From Chlorella sorokiniana (taxonomy: Eukaryota > Chlorophyta > Trebouxiophyceae > Chlorellales > Chlorellaceae): a DNA stretch of 64,000 bases. The stretch lies in the NCBI GenBank assembly GCA_025917655.1, contig CP084610.1, positions 372,001 to 436,000 of the forward strand. Reading direction: 5' to 3'. A program made the translations under genes and the position numbers. Positions within the stretch are counted from its first letter, which is position 1; each line of letters opens with the position of its first letter. The notes beneath the pieces were generated by a model. It was not told where the DNA came from and searched no databases. It was given only the letters and a program-made list of their open reading frames with translations. Positions 58,805 through 64,000 of this stretch are shown piece after piece.

Positions 58805-61800
58805 TCAGCGGCCTCCTTGCCGCTGCAGCAGCCGGCACGTCACCTTGTGCGCGCCCCAGTCGGCACGGCTGCACGCCTCGCTGCAGTACCGCACCAAGTG
58901 GCAGCCGCCGCACCGCCGCCCCCCCCCCCCGGATCCCCTGCCAGGTTGGTGCAGCGCAGGTTGGCGCAGCCCAGCTCTGCCACGGCATGGGCGCAGCGCA
59001 GCGCCACCTGTTGTGCTTCGGGGCTAAGGGGCTGGCGTGGGTGCTGCCGCGGCTGCTGGGCTGGCTCGGCGGGCAGCGCATCCTCGATTCGTTGCAGCAT
59101 GCTGGCGACAGAGGGCAGGTCGTCTGGAGGCCGCGCCAGCTGCTGCCTCAGTTCGGGGTCCAGGGCCGGCACATGCCGGGCCAGCAGATGCACAGCCTCC
59201 AGTGCCAGATCAAGCAGCTTGGCCGCCTGTGCAGCCAGCATTGGGCAGCTCCTTGGACGCACAGCCGCACGCTGGAGCAAGGAGGTGCAACAAGACCAAC
59301 ATCCGCCGCCTGCCCATGCAAAACCTGGTAGCAGCATTCACCTTTTCACAGAGCTCAGCCTCGCCCGCAGCCTGCCGGGCTGCCGCGCACAGCGACCGCA
59401 GCAGCGTGAGGTTCCCGCCCCCAACCGCCGTCGCTGGAAAGCAAGCTGGCCCTTCGCGCAGTGCGTCGACGAGCAGCAACAGCGCTGGGGTGCCCGACTC
59501 TGGCAGCGGCGTGCCGCGAGAGGCTTGCAGGCGAAGGCCGAGCTGGGAGTAGAGGGAGGGCAGGGCAGGTTACAGGGCAGCGGTTGCGGCATGGGCAGAC
59601 ACCGACAAACTTTAAAGATTAACACGGGTTGCAGCTGACTGCGCTGGGACAGCGGCCCCCACGCCTAAGCGCCCACCTGAAGCGAGTCTTGCGTAACATC
59701 TACGATAGCCGCCGCCAAGGCTGCTGCCATCGGCGTGCCGACGCCGCTATGCAGCAGCTGGCGCAGCAGGTTCGGGGTGCCGGGCCACCAACAGTCAGTA
59801 GGTACCGCATCAACGCGCAGCTGGCACGCCCGCACTCTTCCCAGTCCTCCACCCCAGCAGCAGAGCTCCGTCCCGATCCATGGCTCGCGAGAGTGGCGGC
59901 TGCGTTCAGGGGCAGCGCGCGCAGCGCTGCTACGTAGAGCAGCAGCGCGCACTCCAGGCGCCTGCGAAGCGCCAGGAACGTAGATTTTCCAATCGTTCTT
60001 GGTGTCAAGCAAGCGTAAAGTGGAAATCCCTAAGAACATCAACGGGACGCTGGGCAGCCGCCAGAATCTCGTTTTGGGAGCTACGCTGTCTTGGCTAAGG
60101 GTGTTGGGGTGGGGCAAGCCTGATGTGCCCACCTGGCCTGCTCGGGGCTCAGTTTGTCGTGCTCCTCTGCACCCGCTGCTCCTGCGATGAGCTCAGCCAG
60201 TACCGCTTGCACTGCGGCATGCAGCAGATCCACAGCCTCCAGCACCGTGTGCCCGCTACGTACCGCCAAAAGCTGCGGTACCGCTTCACCGCCACCAGCA
60301 GCGGCGTGCCCCAGGCCCAGCGCCGCCGCTAGCGCATGTGCGTAGCGGCACGCCGCAGCCAGGGACGTCAGCGCTGCTGTGCCGGCGTCGGCGCCGCGGG
60401 CGTAGTGCGGGCCGCCGCCTCCCCCGCCAGTCCAATGCAGTGGCAGACAAGACTGATCGCGAGCGTTGGTGCAGCGGCCGTGAGCATCACAGCGGCACAC
60501 CCTGGCTCCTCGAAAAGCGCTTCCAGCCCACTGGCCTGTAATTGCGATTCCAGGGCACTGACGCCGCCCGCTGCTGCTGCCGCCGCCGCTGCAGTCAAGG
60601 TGCCCGTCCCTCCCCTGGCCCCAGCAGGCTGCGCCGGCAGGTGGGGCAGCAGGCGCAGAAGCGCAACGACAGCTGCGCTGGCCGCGGCAGCTGCGCCGCC
60701 GGGGTCTGGGTGGCCGTCCAGGCCTGGGCTGAAGTCCAGCTGCTTCATATTGTGAGCCACCCACGCCAAAAATGCCAGCGTGTTTGTCCACGGCGACTGG
60801 AGCCCATCCCAGCAGCCGGCGCCAAAGCTCGAGGGGTCCTGCCCTGCAGCAGGCGCCGCTGCTGCCGCAGCCGCCGCTGCGTCGCGCAGCACGGGCGCCA
60901 GCGTGCAAAGCGTGCCGAAACCTCTCTTGACAGGCGGGGCGGCAGGGCTCTGCCGCTGTGCTGCTCGATCATCGCATCCCGTATTAGCTGTACCGCCAAG
61001 CACTGGCTGTGCAGCAGTTGCAAGTGTTGCAGGGTGTCCGCACCTTGCAAGGCCTCGTCAGCTGATCCCTGCTCGGTGGCGCACATCAGCAGGCTGGGCA
61101 CCGCGCAGCGGCCGCCAACGTCGCCGCTGCTGCGCCACGCCGCCAGCTCACGCTGCCAGCGTGCGGGCTGGGCGGCCTCATCCGCCAGTATGACCGCTGC
61201 ATTCATCTTTTGGAACTGCATGTCGTCTTGCGAGGTCGGCGACTGCCCGCTGCACGGGAGCAGGCCGCAATACACATCCGCCACCACCTCCACCAGTTGA
61301 CGGTGCGCTTCAGGAGCCTCATCTCTTAAAGCGACCACCGCCACACGAGCGGAGTGTTCTCTGAATAGCAGCCTCCAAGCGGACAGCAGCGGCGACAGAC
61401 AGTCATAGCTTGATAAGGGCGCACCGGGGTGCTGCCTGCAGTGCCGGGAAGCGTAGAGGTGTGTGAGAGTCGGAGGGCAGCAAAGCGCTGGGCCCAACCG
61501 CAAGCACCCACAAGGGCATTGGCGCATGCAGCCCTAGGTCGCAGGCTGACATAATCAACTGCTGGCCTGCCGCCGAGTCTGCCCGCAGCAGCATCGGCGG
61601 CCCAGCCAGCCTGGAGCCCAGCTCACCGCACGGCCCGTGCAGCAGGCAACGCACAACCCTGGCCGTGGCCCGCAGCCAGACCTGCAGCGTGGGCGGCTTC
61701 AGCCAGGCCGCAACCAGCACGGTCCGGGCCCGTGGCGGCAAGCACGAGGGATGCACCAAGCATTTGAGCAGCCACTTAACGCCCTGCGCAGACGATTGCA

Positions 61801-62431
61801 GCAGCACATCCAGCTGGCATTCATGCTCCAGCAGCTGCGCTGCGCGCTGCTCGCTGGGCGGCTGCAGCTGCAGCGCCTCTGCTCGTTGCACAATGTCCTG
61901 CAGCCGAATGGCCGACATCTGAAGGGGAACCACTGCAGACGCGGGAAGAAAAAGGGGCACATCAAGTGGACACTCCTAGCAGCAATGCATGGCTGCTGTG
62001 CCCACTTGTGCCTGCTTGCCTGCCGTGGTGAACAGGCGGACGCAGTCTACATCTGACAAAGACAGCTGCCCATTGATCAGCAGAAGCAGCATGGCACTGA
62101 GGCAGTCCGGGACGGCATTCAAGAGCGGCAGCGGCGCCGCCGCCCGCCGCCGGAGGTCGACCGCTGCTGATGCCAGGCGCTCGCAAAGGCTAGCGCAGGA
62201 GCTGCAGGCATGGGTGGGGGTGCAGTACTCGCAAGGTATCGTGGAGGCTAGTAGGACGGCCCAGTTTTTTTACCTGGCGAGGCTGGGCGGCAAAGGTTGG
62301 CAAGGCGCGCAAGCGTTGACATACAAGCTCAACTGTTCAACATTGCGCACCAGTGGTGCAAAAGTGGGGCCTGTCCGGCCGGCCAGGCAGATTTCAAGGC
62401 TATCAACCACAGCTAGGAAGGGGTCAACCAT
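58805..62431 (-). CDS. MYND zinc-finger protein D, tandem paralogue of C
   Basis: Parallels C exon by exon. It starts MVDPFLAVVDSLEICLAG; then VPLQMSAIRLQDIVQRAEAL (about 61930), RDEAPEAHRQLVEVVADVY (about 61325), CLAVQLIRDAMIEQHSGRAL (about 61005), QLDFSPGLDGHPDPGG (about 60745), MRYLLTVGGPAPRTCCA (about 59810), LDLALEAVHLLARHVPALDP (about 59215) and PLSPEAQQVALRCAHAVAEL (about 59035). The finger is GCANLRCTNL ... RRCGGCHLVRYCSEACSRAD ... HKVTC (58985-58830), here with the full C-x2-C, and the protein ends RLLQRQGGR. A 12-base C run on the + strand (58919-58930) interrupts the finger frame and its length is doubtful. The conserved PEAHRQLV and HPDPGG blocks are shared with C. The role of the helical part is unknown. 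Confidence 0.8.
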
Positions 62432-62438
62432 GTGGTTT

Positions 62439-62860
62439 ATGCGACTGGAAAAACTTCAAACACGAGAGAAACACAGGTTCAGCAGAACCAGGCCTTGCAG
62501 AAGGGCAGTCAGCAGTAGCCGGCATCACTTGCGGTGCACTACCGCTCAGCATGAAACAATCCGTGCGAATCAACCGTGCTTGAAGGTTTGGCTACCTGAT
62601 TGTGTTCCCTGCTGACAGATCTCAAGTTTCCACACGCTCCACAGGCTTGCATCGGCCTTGTATGACGACTCGGGGCCCGGGCGCAAGCAAACAGCAGCAG
62701 ACAGTCGCCCGAAACGCCCGCGCCCGCCGTTTCCAACCAGTTTTGCGAGCCAGAGTGGTTCAACGTTTACTCCAATGTGTATTTCGAGGTGGTTACAGTC
62801 ACTCAGCTACGTGGAGAGCAGGAGAAGCGGCGTCTCATGCATCTGCCCCGACCGTGCTGA
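62439..62860 (+). CDS. Possible small gene of unknown family
   Basis: A doubtful call. A + strand stretch from about 62617 follows a plausible acceptor (CTGACAG) and reads ISSFHTLHRLASALYDDSG, then a basic Pro-rich linker, then EPEWFNVYSNVYFEVVTVTQ and LRGEQEKRRLMHLPRPC before a stop at 62858-62860. Its composition is protein-like, unlike the Arg/Ala shadows typical of this DNA. One extra T in the TTTT run near 62747 is needed to join the halves, in keeping with similar gaps elsewhere. A first exon from ATG 62439 ending AAG|GTTTGG would fit in frame, but the donor is poor and the ATG lies only 7 bp from the MYND-D start on the other strand. No family recognised. Confidence 0.32.
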
Positions 62861-63671
62861 CTGGGCTTATGCAGGCCCCGCTGTTGCATTCCGAGCCGGC
62901 AACTGCTTCCCGTTTGTTTGCCTGCGTAGGTGCCTGGAGCTGGCCTCCACTCGCTGTCTTGCGTCTGCACGCGCAGCAATGGTGGCGGACTGTGAGCGTC
63001 TGTGTGCCTGGATGTGCGGTGGCCGCAGGGCCATCTGGCAAGTTTCTGCACGCGCTGCTGGCCAGGGGTGCAGCACTGCGCAGCCTGGAACCAAGCCAAG
63101 CGCGTTGGTCGGGTCCACAACGCTGGGAGACCTGCATGCGCTTTCGCTGAGCTGGCAATGAGGCCGCCGGCACTCAGCTGGCACCGCCTGCGGCCCGGCA
63201 AATGTGCTATGTTACATCGCTTGCAGTGTTGGCATGTGCGGCTGTGCGTCATGGGCAAAACAGAGCCGCACTCCAGACGTAACTGGGAGTGAAGAGGGAA
63301 AAGAAAAGCAGGGGCACGGGGGCAGGGACAAGTGCCCAGTGAGCGCACGCAGGGTTGGGTTGAAGCACGGTCAAAATCACGGGTACAGCGGCTGCCTCGC
63401 AGCAGGCATCGACACTAGGCTATCTGGCTGACTGGGGAGAGAGGGCACCGGGTTGCTGCGGGGAGAAAGGAGGGCTACAGACCTACAAAGCGGGGCGTCG
63501 AGCTAGCGGGCCGCTCATGGCGGCGCGTCACGGCTTCCTTGCTGGCGAGCCAGCTGCTGGCTCGCTGCACCTAGGGGGCTGGCGGGTCGAGGTTCTGCCG
63601 CAGGCTGGGCTGCCGCGGCGCGCCAATGTGGCGCGGCTGGCCGCCCAGCAAGGGTTGTGCAGGAGGCCGGC
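62861..63671. other. Spacer before the GFAT gene
   Basis: About 800 bp, probably including the 3' UTR of the minus-strand GFAT gene. Overlapping ORFs on both strands show no family motif. Confidence 0.35.

Positions 63672-64000
<329 letters not shown>

Larger units (their letters stand above)
54418..62431 (-). repeat. Tandem duplication of MYND genes C and D
   Basis: Two same-strand units of about 3.5 kb, separated by about 850 bp, with matching exon order and shared blocks such as RDEAPEAH, HPDPGG, PLSPEAQQVALRCAHAVAEL and GCANLRCTNL. They are more diverged from each other than A is from B. Confidence 0.8.

Overview
The window is nuclear DNA from a unicellular green alga, most likely of the Chlorella / Trebouxiophyceae group. 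The signs are very high GC, genes split into many short exons by small GT-AG (a few GC-AG) introns, Ala/Gly/Gln/Pro-rich disordered tails, plastid- and mitochondrion-type N-termini, and plant-type families (phytochelatin synthase, PRAF-like PH/RCC1/BRX protein, ABCI10, LSMT-like SET protein) next to families kept in algae and animals (Hv1 proton channel, KIF12-type kinesin, PARN, TBC1D22). I see no rRNA, tRNA, CRISPR array, prophage or transposon.

Layout, left to right: TBC1D22-like Rab-GAP (-, runs off the left edge); KIF12-type kinesin (+); small secreted Cys-rich protein (-); NmrA/SDR-type NAD(P)-binding protein (+); small plastid-type protein with a duplicated Cys motif (-); Hv1 voltage-gated proton channel (+); two tandem MYND zinc-finger genes A and B (+); LEA14/NHL-type membrane protein (+); SET-domain methyltransferase (+); phytochelatin synthase (-); PH-RCC1-coiled coil-BRX protein (+); PARN poly(A) ribonuclease with a mitochondrial-type presequence (-); ABCI10 CbiO-like ATPase (-); SMP-30/gluconolactonase (+); two more tandem MYND genes C and D (-); a doubtful small + strand gene; and the 3' end of glutamine:fructose-6-phosphate amidotransferase (-, runs off the right edge).

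Genes often sit head to head with short shared upstream regions: TBC/kinesin about 450 bp, secreted protein/SDR about 690 bp, PCS/PRAF-like about 440 bp, ABCI10/SMP-30 173 bp. There is no operon logic. Loose themes are organelle function (PARN, ABCI10, SDR, SET), metal and proton handling (PCS, Hv1) and cell-wall hexosamine supply (GFAT).

A caution applies to every gene here. Conserved domains repeatedly change frame by one base at short homopolymers, usually G or C runs. This occurs in nearly every long gene, including housekeeping ones, so it looks like uncorrected indels in the assembly rather than pseudogenes. Start codons, C-termini and some exon joins are therefore approximate. CDS coordinates give the start-to-stop span including introns.
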